A program made the translations under genes and the position numbers. From JAJDFU01 sp964595955 (GTDB lineage Bacteria; Bacteroidota; Bacteroidia; Chitinophagales; Saprospiraceae), in NCBI GenBank assembly GCA_964595955.1, contig CAZQSF010000015.1, positions 1 through 54,673 on the forward strand: a stretch of 54,673 nt of DNA. Reading direction: 5' to 3'. The first letter of the stretch is position 1, and every line of letters starts with the position of its first letter. A model generated the notes under the pieces. The model was not told the origin of the DNA. It made no database searches and worked only from the letters and a program-made list of their open reading frames with translations. Of this stretch, positions 33,378 to 42,656 are shown piece after piece.

Positions 33378-35321
33378 ATGGGCGAGCAAAAAGTAACTCT
33401 TCTTTCGGAAAAAGGCGCCATGCAGCGCTTCGTGAAATGCCTGCTCAAAGACATGAATGCGCTGGAGTTCATGCTGGAGAACGACTGGTTTGAGACCGAG
33501 CCCATACGCATTGGCGCCGAACAAGAGATGTTTTTGGTGGACAACACCACCCTGAAGCCGGCACCCATCAGCATGGAGCTGATCGAACGGATGAGTGACG
33601 CCCACTGGCTGGATACGGAGCTAGCCCGCTTCAACCTGGAGATCAACTCTACGCCTCAGCTCTTCGAGGGAAAGTGCCTGTCCGAACTCGAACGCGAAAC
33701 CGGGGAACGCCTGCAGCAGATCCGCCATCACCTGGCCGAAATGAATGCCGATGTGATCCTCACCGGCATACTGCCCACCTTGCGCAAGTTCGATCTGGAG
33801 ATGCACAACCTCACGCCCATGGTGCGTTATAAGGCCTTGATGGAAGCGATAGACAACCACCTGGAAGGCAAGGCCTACGAGCTCCGGATCCTGGGAATCG
33901 ATGAGTTGCTGGTCAAACACAATTCCCCCTTGCTGGAGGCCTGCAACACCTCTTTTCAGGTGCACCTGCAGGTGACCCCGGCCGAGTTTGTGCACATGTA
34001 CAACATTGCTCAGGCACTGGCTGCGCCCACCCTGGCCGTGGGCGCCAATTCGCCCATCGTTTTCGGCAAGCGCCTCTGGCACGAAACACGCATTGCCCTC
34101 TTTCAGCAGTCCATTGACATTCGCACCACCCACGAGCACATGCGCGAGCGCAGCCCGAGAGTGAGTTTTGGCAAGCACTGGCTGGAAAACTCCGTCCTCG
34201 ACATTTACAAGGAAGACATTGCCCGGTTCCGGGTGTTGCTGAGTGCCAACGAAGAAGAGGACTCCATTCGCAAGGTCAAGAACGGAGAAGTGCCCAAACT
34301 CAAATGCCTGCAGGTACACAACTCGACGGTCTATCGCTGGAATCGCCCCTGCTACGGCATCAGCGATACCGGCAAGCCCCACTTGCGGATCGAGAACCGG
34401 GTTCTGCCATCCGGGCCTACGGTAATCGACGAGATCGCCAATGCCGCCTTTTGGCTCGGGGCCATGGTCGGCATGGGGCAGACCTGCCCGGATGTACGCG
34501 AGTATATGGAATGGGAAGATGTGCGCGACAACTTCGGCAAAGCGGCCCGTTTTGGTATCGAGTCCAAGTTCAATTGGTTTGACGACAGGCGCTACACGGC
34601 TGCCGAACTGATCGAGAAGGAGCTGCTGCCCCTGGCCCGCCAGGGCCTCGAGAGCCGGAACGTAGACTCCGAGGACATCGACAAGTACCTGGGCATCATT
34701 GAAGACCGGGTAAAAGAACATCGAAACGGCGCTCGCTGGCAGCTCAAAGCCTTTACCAAGCTCGCCCGGGAGACCAGCCGGGATGAAGCGCTCAGCGCCC
34801 TTACTGCGGCCATCAAGAAAAATCAGTGGTCCAATATTCCCGGCCACTGCTGGGAGTCGCCCGAATTGCACGACCTGGAAGATTACAAGCCCTCCGAACT
34901 GCGGGTAGATGAATGCATGACCACCGACCTGTTCACCGTGCGCGAGGGTGACCTCATCGACCTGGTGGCCGAAATGATGGACTGGCGGAAGATCCGGTAC
35001 ATGCCCGTGGAAGATCCCGACGGGAACCTGGTGGGGCTCATCACTTCCCGGCTGTTGCTCAGGCACTTTGCCAAGCGATATTCCATCAACAGCCGGCGCC
35101 CATCCCTGGTGAAGGACATCATGGTCCAGCAACCCATCGCCATTTCGCCGGAGGCGAGTATCATGGAGGCTATGGCCACCATGCGCGATCGAAAGATCGG
35201 CTGCTTGCCGGTGGTAAAAGTAGGGGATGAAAAACCCCGGGAGCTCATCGGGATCATCACCGAAATGGATTTTTTGCGCATTACCTCCCGCCTGTTGGAG
35301 CGTCTGGAGCGGCAGATGTAG
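33378..35321 (+). CDS. Glutamate-cysteine ligase-like (GCS2 family) protein fused to two CBS domains
   Basis: The 647-residue protein has a GCS2-type carboxylate-amine ligase domain (about 1-480): IRIGAEQEMFLVD (44-56) with the metal-binding Glu pair, ARFNLEINSTPQLFEG (103-118), LHLQV-like FQVHLQVTP, AVGANSPIVFGKRLWHETRIALFQQS and HLRIENRVLPSGPTVIDEIANAAFWLG. GCS2 enzymes join an amine to glutamate or make gamma-glutamylcysteine. Two CBS domains follow (about 508-565 with DLVAEMMDWRKIRYMPVEDPDGNLVGLIT; about 570-640 with MEAMATMRDRKIGCLPVVK and GIITEMDFLRI), a pair that usually binds adenosine nucleotides. The fusion implies energy-state control of the ligase, which is unusual. The true substrate is unknown. 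Confidence 0.88.
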   Translation: MGEQKVTLLSEKGAMQRFVKCLLKDMNALEFMLENDWFETEPIRIGAEQEMFLVDNTTLKPAPISMELIERMSDAHWLDTELARFNLEINSTPQLFEGKCLSELERETGERLQQIRHHLAEMNADVILTGILPTLRKFDLEMHNLTPMVRYKALMEAIDNHLEGKAYELRILGIDELLVKHNSPLLEACNTSFQVHLQVTPAEFVHMYNIAQALAAPTLAVGANSPIVFGKRLWHETRIALFQQSIDIRTTHEHMRERSPRVSFGKHWLENSVLDIYKEDIARFRVLLSANEEEDSIRKVKNGEVPKLKCLQVHNSTVYRWNRPCYGISDTGKPHLRIENRVLPSGPTVIDEIANAAFWLGAMVGMGQTCPDVREYMEWEDVRDNFGKAARFGIESKFNWFDDRRYTAAELIEKELLPLARQGLESRNVDSEDIDKYLGIIEDRVKEHRNGARWQLKAFTKLARETSRDEALSALTAAIKKNQWSNIPGHCWESPELHDLEDYKPSELRVDECMTTDLFTVREGDLIDLVAEMMDWRKIRYMPVEDPDGNLVGLITSRLLLRHFAKRYSINSRRPSLVKDIMVQQPIAISPEASIMEAMATMRDRKIGCLPVVKVGDEKPRELIGIITEMDFLRITSRLLERLERQM

Positions 35322-35415
35322 AGGACCTTTGTTTTTCCGCGCTGCCGGGCAAACTTCTGCCCTCGTAAGACCTTTCCATATTATAGAGGCCTCAAGGGAA
35401 AAAGCTGAAAAAAGC

Positions 35416-35423
35416 TACCTTTG
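35416..35423 (+). promoter_or_regulatory. Bacteroidota-type -7 box (TACCTTTG) for aconitase
   Basis: TACCTTTG is 36 bases before the aconitase ATG at 35460 and 92 bases after the end of the GCS2-CBS gene, so aconitase has its own promoter. Confidence 0.6.
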
Positions 35424-35459
35424 AGCGCGCGAGTTCGTCCAAACAAAAACCATTGCATC

Positions 35460-37742
35460 ATGCCCTTCGATATCGATATGATCAAGGCCTTTTACCAGGC
35501 CTTGCCCGAAAAAGTCAAGGAAGCCCGAGCCAAGTTAAACCGACCGCTCACCCTGGCTGAAAAGATCCTGTACACCCATTTGCATCCCGAATCGCCCCTG
35601 CAGCGATATACGCGCGGCAAGGATTACGTCTTCTTCGCGCCCGATCGGGTGGCCATGCAGGACGCCACCGCCCAGATGGCGCTGCTGCAATTCATGACAG
35701 CAGGACGCGACAATGTGGCCGTGCCTACTACCGTCCACTGCGATCACCTCATTCAAGCCGAGGTAGGAGCTGAAAAAGACCTGAAGAACGCCATCGACGT
35801 CAACGAAGAGGTGTTTGACTTCCTGTCCTCCATCTCCAACAAATACGGTATCGGCTTCTGGAAACCCGGAGCGGGGATCATTCACCAGATCGTGTTGGAA
35901 AACTATGCCTTCCCCGGCGGCATGATGATCGGTACCGACTCCCACACCCCCAATGCCGGTGGATTGGGTATGGTAGCCATAGGCGTAGGCGGAGCGGATG
36001 CAGTGGATGTCATGGCCGGCATGCCCTGGGAGCTGAAAATGCCCAAACTCATAGGCGTAAAGCTCACCGGCAAAATGAGCGGCTGGACCTCTTCCAAAGA
36101 CGTAATCCTGAAGGTGGCCGGCATCCTGACGGTGAAGGGAGGCACCGGCGCTATTGTGGAGTACTTCGGCGAGGGGGCCAAGAGCCTTTCCTGTACCGGC
36201 AAAGGCACCATCTGCAACATGGGGGCTGAGATCGGCGCCACCACGTCCACCTTCGGCTACGACGAGGCCATGAGCCGATACCTGCGCGCTACGGAGCGGG
36301 CCGCGGTGGCCGACCTGGCCGACGGCGTTGCGGAGCACCTCACCGGCGACCCCGAGTGCTACGCCCAGCCCGAAGATTACTTCGACCAGGTAATCGAGAT
36401 CGATTTGAGCAAGCTGGAACCGCACATCAACGGGCCCTATACCCCCGACCTGGCCTGGCCCATCAGCAAATTTGCCGAAGCGGTCAAGGAGAACGGTTAT
36501 CCTCAAAAACTGGAAGTGGGCCTCATCGGGTCTTGTACGAACTCCAGCTATGAAGACCTGGACCGGGCGGCTTCGTTGGCCCGGCAGGCCGTAGAAAAGA
36601 AATTGAAGGTCAAATCGGAGTTCACGGTGACTCCCGGCTCCGAACAGATCCGCTACACGGTAGACCGCGACGGGCAGCTGCAATCCTTTGAGGATATGGG
36701 CGGTATCGTGCTGGCCAATGCCTGCGGGCCCTGTATCGGGCAGTGGGCCCGCCACACCGATGATCCCGACCGGGCCAATTCCATCATCACCTCCTTCAAT
36801 CGGAATTTCAGCAAGCGCAACGACGGCAACCCCCAGACCCGCGCCTTTGTGGCCTCGCCCGAGATCGTGACGGCTATGGCCATTGCGGGCGATCTGACCT
36901 TTAACCCGCTGACGGATTCCCTGCTCAACGAAGAAGGGGAAGAAGTGCGCCTGGAGCCCCCGCACGGCGTCGAGTTGCCGGCCAAGGGATTCGACGTGAA
37001 AGACCCGGGCTTCCAGCCTCCGGCCGATAACGGCCGGGAGGTGGAAGTGAAAGTGGCACCGGACAGCAACCGCATTCAGCTGCTCACCCCCTTTGAACCG
37101 ATCACCCAGAAGCAACTCAGGGGCATGCGCCTGTTGATCAAGGCCAAAGGCAAATGCACGACCGACCACATTTCCATGGCCGGACCCTGGCTGAAGTTTC
37201 GCGGCCACCTCGACAACATCGCCAACAACACCTTTATCGGTGCCGTCAACTACTTCAACGACGAGATGAATAAAGTGGCCAACTTCGCGGACGACGAAAA
37301 CGAGGCCGAGTTTATGGCCGTGCCCGACTCGGCCCGCAAGTACAAGTCGGCCGGTATCGGTACGGTGGTCTTTGGCGAGGAAAACTACGGTGAGGGCTCC
37401 AGTCGCGAACACGCCGCCATGCAACCCCGCCACCTGGGCGTGAAAGCCGTGGTCGTCAAATCTTTCGCCCGCATTCACGAGACCAATCTCAAGAAGCAAG
37501 GCATGCTGGCTCTTACCTTCGCAAATCCCGACGATTACGAGAAGGTGCGCCAGGACGATACCATCGATATCGTAGGCTTTGATGAAATGGCTCCCGAAAA
37601 ACCGCTGACCGTTGTGCTGCATCACCGCGACGGTACGCAGGACGAGTTTGAGGTAAACCACACCTACAACCGGGCCCAGATCGATTGGGTACGCGCCGGC
37701 TCAGCCCTGAATAAGATCCGGAAAGAACTGGCCAACCGCTAG
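35460..37742 (+). CDS. Aconitate hydratase
   Basis: Aconitase interconverts citrate and isocitrate in the TCA cycle through a 4Fe-4S cluster. The 760-residue length and sequence fit the mitochondrial-type enzyme: VPTTVHCDHLI, GIIHQIVLENYAFPGGMMIGTDSHTPNAGGLG, the cluster Cys in LIGSCTNSSYEDL and in NACGPCIGQW (two more Cys), then the swivel domain with KCTTDHISMAGPW and GEENYGEGSSREHAA. The ATG at 35460 begins MPFDIDMIKAFYQ; the longer frame from 35421 starts before any family sequence. It is followed by a strong hairpin terminator at 37766-37800, so it is a single-gene transcript. Confidence 0.96.
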   Translation: MPFDIDMIKAFYQALPEKVKEARAKLNRPLTLAEKILYTHLHPESPLQRYTRGKDYVFFAPDRVAMQDATAQMALLQFMTAGRDNVAVPTTVHCDHLIQAEVGAEKDLKNAIDVNEEVFDFLSSISNKYGIGFWKPGAGIIHQIVLENYAFPGGMMIGTDSHTPNAGGLGMVAIGVGGADAVDVMAGMPWELKMPKLIGVKLTGKMSGWTSSKDVILKVAGILTVKGGTGAIVEYFGEGAKSLSCTGKGTICNMGAEIGATTSTFGYDEAMSRYLRATERAAVADLADGVAEHLTGDPECYAQPEDYFDQVIEIDLSKLEPHINGPYTPDLAWPISKFAEAVKENGYPQKLEVGLIGSCTNSSYEDLDRAASLARQAVEKKLKVKSEFTVTPGSEQIRYTVDRDGQLQSFEDMGGIVLANACGPCIGQWARHTDDPDRANSIITSFNRNFSKRNDGNPQTRAFVASPEIVTAMAIAGDLTFNPLTDSLLNEEGEEVRLEPPHGVELPAKGFDVKDPGFQPPADNGREVEVKVAPDSNRIQLLTPFEPITQKQLRGMRLLIKAKGKCTTDHISMAGPWLKFRGHLDNIANNTFIGAVNYFNDEMNKVANFADDENEAEFMAVPDSARKYKSAGIGTVVFGEENYGEGSSREHAAMQPRHLGVKAVVVKSFARIHETNLKKQGMLALTFANPDDYEKVRQDDTIDIVGFDEMAPEKPLTVVLHHRDGTQDEFEVNHTYNRAQIDWVRAGSALNKIRKELANR

Positions 37743-37765
37743 GAAAAACTCTGATTTATTCATGC

Positions 37766-37800
37766 ACAGGGATGCCGAACGGTATCCCTGTTCCTTTTTA
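37766..37800 (+). terminator. Rho-independent terminator after aconitase
   Basis: ACAGGGATGCC pairs with GGTATCCCTGT (one wobble) around a GAAC loop (37766-37791), followed by TCCTTTTT. It lies 24 bases after the aconitase stop. Confidence 0.8.
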
Positions 37801-37814
37801 ACGAATCATCTGAC

Positions 37815-38183
37815 ATGCAGGACAATTCCTTTATTCAATCCGTATTTGAGGCGGTGGACAAGAGCGATGCACACGGCCTGGCCGAGTTCATGACGGAAGA
37901 TGCCATATTCCGCTTTTCCAACCATCCGCCTGTGACCGGCAAAGGGGAAATTATTCCTTTCCTCGAAAACTTCTTCGCCAGTATCAAGGGCACTCGTCAC
38001 GACCAACTCGAGTTCTGGAAGATCCCCGCGGGCTATGTGATGAACGGCCGGGTGACTTACACCCGTCACGACGGCTCGACTTATCCCTGCTGGTTTTCCA
38101 ATACGTTTAAAATGGAAGGCGATAAGATCAGGGAGTACCTCATCTTTGTAGACAATTCGCAACTGTACCAGCCCGGCAACTGA
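37815..38183 (+). CDS. SnoaL/NTF2-like small protein
   Basis: The 122-residue protein has the cone-like NTF2 fold pattern: an N-terminal helix SFIQSVFEAVDKSDAHGLAEFMTEDAIFRFSNHPPVTGKGEIIPFLENFFASIK, then strands DQLEFWKIPAGYVMNGRVTYTR and GSTYPCWFSNTFKMEGDKIREYLIFVD. Such proteins are often enzymes or lipid/steroid-binding modules, but no catalytic residues can be assigned. It has a start only 14 bases after the aconitase terminator, so its promoter must lie inside or right behind that region. A terminator follows at 38215-38242. Confidence 0.8.
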   Translation: MQDNSFIQSVFEAVDKSDAHGLAEFMTEDAIFRFSNHPPVTGKGEIIPFLENFFASIKGTRHDQLEFWKIPAGYVMNGRVTYTRHDGSTYPCWFSNTFKMEGDKIREYLIFVDNSQLYQPGN

Positions 38184-38214
38184 TCGCAAGGCGGGCGAGC
38201 GAAAAAGCGATTAA

Positions 38215-38242
38215 GGGGCTGTCTTCGGATAGCCCCTTTTTT
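38215..38242 (+). terminator. Rho-independent terminator after the SnoaL-like gene
   Basis: GGGGCT (38215-38220) and AGCCCC (38231-38236) enclose a 10-base loop with an inner TCTTCGGA, followed by six T. Confidence 0.75.
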
Positions 38243-38327
38243 GTTGAGCAGTTCGATCCGCACCAAACATCCGGTCCACACCGTCAGTTCCACCAATACA
38301 CACAAACCATAAAACGCATTGAAATCC

Positions 38328-39095
38328 ATGAATCGACTCCAAGACAAAACGGCCATTATTACCGGCGCAGCCGGCGAGATCGGCTTTGCAGCAGCCAAAA
38401 AGTTCGTAGCAGAAGGCGCCCGCGTTATGCTGGTTGATCTAGACGAAGAGGGACTGAAGAGTAAAGCCGGCGAACTGGCTCCCGACCAGGTGGAATACAT
38501 ACAGGCCGACGTGAGCAAAGCCCGGGACGTACAAGCCTATGTGAAAGCTACCCTGGATGCTTTTGGCCGCATAGATGTTTTTTTCAACAATGCCGGCATC
38601 GAAGGACCGGTGCATCCCATCCCCGAGTATCCGGAGGAAGCTTTTCAGAAGGTGCTGGATGTCAACGTCAAAGGCGTTTTTCTGGGCATGAAGTACGCAA
38701 TGCCCCCTATGCTGGAGCAGAAAAGCGGCAGTATTATCATCACCTCTTCGGTGGCCGGCCTCACCGGCAACCCCGGCATGGTGGCTTATATCACCAGCAA
38801 GCACGCCGTCATCGGCATTATGCGTACGGCTGCGGCCGAAGGAGCCGGACATGGCGTTCGGGTGAACACCGTACACCCCGGTGTGATCGACAGCCGGATG
38901 ATGGATTCCCTGGAAAAGGGCATGAACCCCGACGATCCCGAGAGCGTACACGAAGCGTTCTCTCAGCAGGTACCCCTGGGGCGCTATGGCAAGGAAGAAG
39001 AAATTGCCCAATTGGTGACCTTCCTGGCCACCGACGAAGCCAGCTACATCACCGGTTCGCTCTATGTAGCCGACGGCGGATTGACCATATCCTAG
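38328..39095 (+). CDS. SDR family oxidoreductase
   Basis: Short-chain dehydrogenases use NAD(P) to oxidise alcohols or reduce ketones. From the ATG at 38328 the 255-residue protein has the Rossmann start TAIITGAAGEIGFAAAKKF, where the usual TGxxxGIG has Glu in place of the middle Gly, then VDLDEEGLKSK (an Asp after beta-2 favours NAD), NNAGIEGP, the catalytic SSVAGLTG...MVAYITSKHAVIG with Ser, Tyr and Lys, and HPGVIDSRMM. The C-terminal YITGSLYVADGGLTIS is typical. Substrate is unknown. A TTG nine bases upstream is a less likely start. It ends before a perfect palindrome. Confidence 0.92.
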   Translation: MNRLQDKTAIITGAAGEIGFAAAKKFVAEGARVMLVDLDEEGLKSKAGELAPDQVEYIQADVSKARDVQAYVKATLDAFGRIDVFFNNAGIEGPVHPIPEYPEEAFQKVLDVNVKGVFLGMKYAMPPMLEQKSGSIIITSSVAGLTGNPGMVAYITSKHAVIGIMRTAAAEGAGHGVRVNTVHPGVIDSRMMDSLEKGMNPDDPESVHEAFSQQVPLGRYGKEEEIAQLVTFLATDEASYITGSLYVADGGLTIS

Positions 39096-39130
39096 CAGGA
39101 GGGTAAAAAGGGCGGCTGTGCTCGCTTTTA

Positions 39131-39165
39131 TTAAGCCGGAAAATTCATCGAATTTTCCGGCTTAA
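39131..39165. terminator. Perfect 16-base inverted repeat between convergent genes
   Basis: TTAAGCCGGAAAATTC and its exact complement enclose an ATC loop. It lies between the SDR stop (39095) and the CarboxypepD_reg gene's stop (39202), where a bidirectional terminator would be expected; there is no long T-run. Confidence 0.65.
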
Positions 39166-39201
39166 CACATCCTGCTATACAGGCCGGGAAAGCCCGCTGA
39201 C

Positions 39202-39858
39202 CTACTCGTCCTTTTTTTTGAAGTCTCCTTTCTTCCAGGAATCGAAAAACTGTTTCCAGGCCACGGGATTGAAAATATTCATAGGTGGAAGCTGGCCGAT
39301 GTGATAGTAATCGCGGGCCTGCTGGCGCAGATAATAACTCGAATTTTCAACCCCGTCGCGCGGGAGTTGCTGCTGCAGGCGAGCAAGAGGAGCGTCACCC
39401 AGGTTTCGAGAGGCATTGCTTTGGAGTTCCGGGGTGACATCCATGGCGAGAAACTCCAGGCGGAAATGTTCGCGGCTGGGCCAGGGAAAGACTACCGTTT
39501 CGGGAAGGTTAACGGCATCCTGGGTCATGAGTTGGACCAAAGAATATCGATCGTCATTGAGGTCAACGGGAATGACGTATTTCACTTGCTTGTACCCGAT
39601 GGCTGAAAAAACAATGGTATCCCCTTTTTCCACTACGATGGAGAAAAAGCCGCGCAGGTCGGAGTACGTTCCCCGGCCTTTGCCTTTTACCAGGATGTTG
39701 GTGTAAGGCACCGGGTAAAGCTCCTCTTCGCTGCCATCCAGTACCATGCCCGAAAATTGGACCAGGTTTTCGCGTTGTTGCCCCCAGGCGGAGCCGGCGA
39801 GGATGAATACAGCTATTAAGAGCAACAATCCGATCTTCTCTCTCATACGGTTTTTCAT
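39202..39858 (-). CDS. CarboxypepD_reg-like secreted protein
   Basis: From the ATG at 39858 the 218-residue protein has a signal peptide (KIGLLLLIAVFILAGSAWGQ) and a carboxypeptidase-regulatory-like beta sandwich: FSGMVLDGSEEELYPVPYTNILVKGKGRGTYSDLRGFFSIVVEKGDTIVFSAIGYKQVKYVI, the pattern GTYSDLRGFFSI being diagnostic. The remainder is helical and ends with a Lys-rich KKGDFKKKDE tail. In Bacteroidota this domain occurs at the start of TonB receptors and in small surface proteins; here no plug or barrel follows, so it is a stand-alone module. A second ATG four codons later is also possible. It is downstream of lon but separated by 209 bases. Confidence 0.8.
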   Translation of the reverse strand: MKNRMREKIGLLLLIAVFILAGSAWGQQRENLVQFSGMVLDGSEEELYPVPYTNILVKGKGRGTYSDLRGFFSIVVEKGDTIVFSAIGYKQVKYVIPVDLNDDRYSLVQLMTQDAVNLPETVVFPWPSREHFRLEFLAMDVTPELQSNASRNLGDAPLARLQQQLPRDGVENSSYYLRQQARDYYHIGQLPPMNIFNPVAWKQFFDSWKKGDFKKKDE

Positions 39859-40038
39859 TGCGAGGCGTGCACACATAATGACGAACCCGGCGAATAAAAA
39901 GTTCGGATAAGGTACGCAAAATTTGGTGTGGAAGCCGACTACGGCTTCGGGAAAGCAGAGGTCCGGAGGGCCGGACCAAGGAGGGAGTTTGTGGGGGAAA
40001 AACGTTCCCACTCTCGCCGAATGGGTTAAGCGTTTAAT

Positions 40039-40056
40039 GCCTTGCCCCGGCAAGGC
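40039..40056 (-). terminator. Hairpin downstream of lon
   Basis: GCCTTGCC and GGCAAGGC pair across a two-base gap, 12 bases beyond the lon stop on the minus strand. There is only a short AT-rich stretch after it, so it is a weak terminator candidate. Confidence 0.4.
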
Positions 40057-40067
40057 CACATTCCGGC

Positions 40068-42476
40068 TCAGGCCTCAAGCGCCTTGTCCAGAACTTCCTC
40101 CATCCGGTCCACATAGTGAAATTTCATGCCTTCGATATAGGCGGGGGTGACCTCCCGCACGTGCTTTTCGTTTTCCTTACAGAGGATCACCTCCTTGATG
40201 CCGGCCCGTTTGGCAGCCAGGATTTTCTCCTGTATACCGCCTACCGGCAGGACTTTGCCCCGCAGGGTGATTTCGCCGGTCATGGCCAGGTAGGGGCGCA
40301 CTTTTCGGCCACTGAAGGCCGAGGTGAGTGCAGTGAGCATCGTTACACCAGCCGAAGGTCCGTCTTTGGGAATGGCACCTTCGGGTACGTGCAGGTGAAT
40401 GTCGGTCCGGTCAAACCGTTCCGGAGCAATGCCCAGGCTTTCGCTGTGGGCCTTGATGAAGCTCAGCGCCGTTGTGGCCGATTCTTTCATGACGTCGCCC
40501 AGGTTGCCGGTGAGGGTGAGCTTGCCCTTGCCGGGGCTCAGGCTGCATTCGATGAAGAGAATATCGCCGCCTACCGAAGTCCAGGCCAGGCCGATGGCCA
40601 CACCCGGGCTATCTACCTGGTGATACATATCGGAGGAGAAGGGTTTGGGGCCCAGGATCTCGTTCAGGTCCGCCTGGCGGATCGACACCCGGTAGGATTC
40701 ATCCATGGCCACTTTTTTGGCCACATAACGCATGACGCCGGCCAGTTGTCGATTCAGCGACCGGACCCCCGATTCGCGGGTGTAATCCTGGATGACCCGC
40801 TCGAGTACCCTGGGGGTTAGCCGAAGGTGCCTGGCCTCCAGACCGTGCTCTTTGCGGAGTTTCGGGATGAGGTACCGCTTGGCGATCTCCACCTTTTCTT
40901 CCATGGAATAACCGCTGATGTGAATGACCTCCATGCGATCGAGCAAGGCCGGCTGGATCGTAGAAAGGGAATTGGCAGTGGCGATGAAAAGCACTTTGGA
41001 CAGGTCGTATTCCAGGTCGAGGTAGTTGTCGTGGAAGCTGGTATTCTGTTCGGGGTCCAGCACTTCCAACAAGGCCGAGGAGGGGTCGCCCCGAAAGTCC
41101 TTGCCCACCTTGTCGATCTCATCCAGGATGAAAACGGGGTTTGAAGTGCCCGCCTTTTTCAGGCTCTGGATGATGCGCCCGGGCATGGCGCCGATATAGG
41201 TTCGGCGGTGGCCCCGGATCTCGGATTCGTCGTGCAGGCCGCCCAGCGACATGCGCACGAATTTGCGTTTAAGGGCCCTGGCAATGCTGTGCCCCAGCGA
41301 GGTCTTGCCGACGCCCGGAGGCCCAACCAGGCAAAGGATCGGAGCCTTCATGTCTCCCTTGAGCTTCAGAACGGCCAGGTGTTGCAGGATGCGTTCCTTT
41401 ACTTTTTCCAGGCCGAAGTGATCCTTGTCCAGGGTGGCTTTTACTTTAGCCAGGTCGAAGTGGTCTTTGCTATAGGTATCCCAGGGAAGGTCCAGCATGA
41501 GTTCCAGGTAATTGAGCTGGATGCTGTACTCAGCCACCTGTGGATTTATGCGCTGAATTTTATCGAACTCCTTGAAAAAGGCCTCCCGCACCTCCCGGGG
41601 CCATTTTTTCTTGCCGGCCCGGGCTTTCAGTTCCTTCAGGTCCTCTTCCTGGGGCGACTGGCCCAGTTCCTCCTGTATGGTCTTGAGCTGCTGGCTCAAG
41701 TAGTAGTCGCGCTGCTGTTTTTCGATATCGACCCGGACCTTGTTCTCGATCTGGTCTTTGAGTTCCAAAAGCTGGAGCTCGCTGTTCATCTGCTCCAGAA
41801 TGGCGTTCGCCTTGGTCTTCAGGTCACTGATCTCCAGCAACTTTTGCTTGACACTCATCTTATCGCCGCCCACATTGGAGGCGATGAAGTCCAGAAGGAA
41901 TACGGGATTCTGAATGTTCTTGAGCATGACGATCGCCTCGGAAGGGATGTTGGGGCTCAATTCGATGATCTGCTTGGCCAGGTCCATAATGGAGGAAATG
42001 ATGGCCTCAAACTCGAGCTTGTTTTCGGGCTGCTGGTAGTCCAGGGGTTCGATGTGCCCTTCGATGAAGGGATTCTCGCGAAGGATGTCCACCAGTTGAA
42101 ACCGCCGCCGCCCCTGCAGGATGGCGGTCGTGGTGCCGTCGGGCATTTTCAGCAACTTCACAATGCGGGCCACGGAACCGATCTCGTACAGGTCCTTGCG
42201 TTCGGGCTCTTCGACCTCGCTGTCCTTTTGAGAAAGTACACCTACGAGCCGGTTGTCGTTGTAGGCCTTGTGGATGGCTTTGATGGACTTGTCCCGTCCC
42301 ACGGTAATGGGAATGACGATGCCCGGGAACAAAACGGTATTTTTCAAGGCAAGCAGCGGCAGTACTTCCGGAAAGATTTCATCTTCTCCCGGGATTTCAT
42401 CCTCCTCTACGGAAATGAGCGGGAGAAAGTCGCCGTCTTCGTCAAAACCCTGCTGTGCCAGATAATTTTCAAACAT
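40068..42476 (-). CDS. lon: ATP-dependent Lon protease
   Basis: Lon degrades misfolded and regulatory proteins in the cytoplasm. The 802-residue protein (from ATG 42476; a start at 42497 is also open) has the N-terminal LON domain (LPLLALKNTVLFPGIVIPITVGRDKSIKAI), a coiled-coil middle (KVRVDIEKQQRDYYLSQQLKTIQEELGQ), the AAA+ domain with Walker A GPPGVGKTSLGHSIA and Walker B PVFILDEIDK, and the C-terminal Ser-Lys protease domain with the catalytic Ser in PKDGPSAGVTML and the Lys in AAKRAGIKEVI-type sequence. All parts are intact. No heat-shock operator was seen upstream. It is monocistronic between the CarboxypepD_reg gene and parE. Confidence 0.97.
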   Translation of the reverse strand: MFENYLAQQGFDEDGDFLPLISVEEDEIPGEDEIFPEVLPLLALKNTVLFPGIVIPITVGRDKSIKAIHKAYNDNRLVGVLSQKDSEVEEPERKDLYEIGSVARIVKLLKMPDGTTTAILQGRRRFQLVDILRENPFIEGHIEPLDYQQPENKLEFEAIISSIMDLAKQIIELSPNIPSEAIVMLKNIQNPVFLLDFIASNVGGDKMSVKQKLLEISDLKTKANAILEQMNSELQLLELKDQIENKVRVDIEKQQRDYYLSQQLKTIQEELGQSPQEEDLKELKARAGKKKWPREVREAFFKEFDKIQRINPQVAEYSIQLNYLELMLDLPWDTYSKDHFDLAKVKATLDKDHFGLEKVKERILQHLAVLKLKGDMKAPILCLVGPPGVGKTSLGHSIARALKRKFVRMSLGGLHDESEIRGHRRTYIGAMPGRIIQSLKKAGTSNPVFILDEIDKVGKDFRGDPSSALLEVLDPEQNTSFHDNYLDLEYDLSKVLFIATANSLSTIQPALLDRMEVIHISGYSMEEKVEIAKRYLIPKLRKEHGLEARHLRLTPRVLERVIQDYTRESGVRSLNRQLAGVMRYVAKKVAMDESYRVSIRQADLNEILGPKPFSSDMYHQVDSPGVAIGLAWTSVGGDILFIECSLSPGKGKLTLTGNLGDVMKESATTALSFIKAHSESLGIAPERFDRTDIHLHVPEGAIPKDGPSAGVTMLTALTSAFSGRKVRPYLAMTGEITLRGKVLPVGGIQEKILAAKRAGIKEVILCKENEKHVREVTPAYIEGMKFHYVDRMEEVLDKALEA

Positions 42477-42656
42477 GTATGTGCGGTTACCGGTCAAAAA
42501 AAGACCTTGACCTTAAGTTAGGCAATACGGACGCGCTTGTCAAGATGACAGCACAACCTATGAACCCCAAACGTGCAAGGAGTATGCCAAGGTGTGTTGC
42601 GGGGGTGGGCGAACGAGCGATGCGACAAAACGTCAGGTTGGCGCTCCGAGTTGTGC

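Noticed and set aside
35535..37661. A 708-codon open frame on the minus strand
   Set aside because: It is wholly antisense to aconitase, whose cluster cysteines and family sequence are clear.
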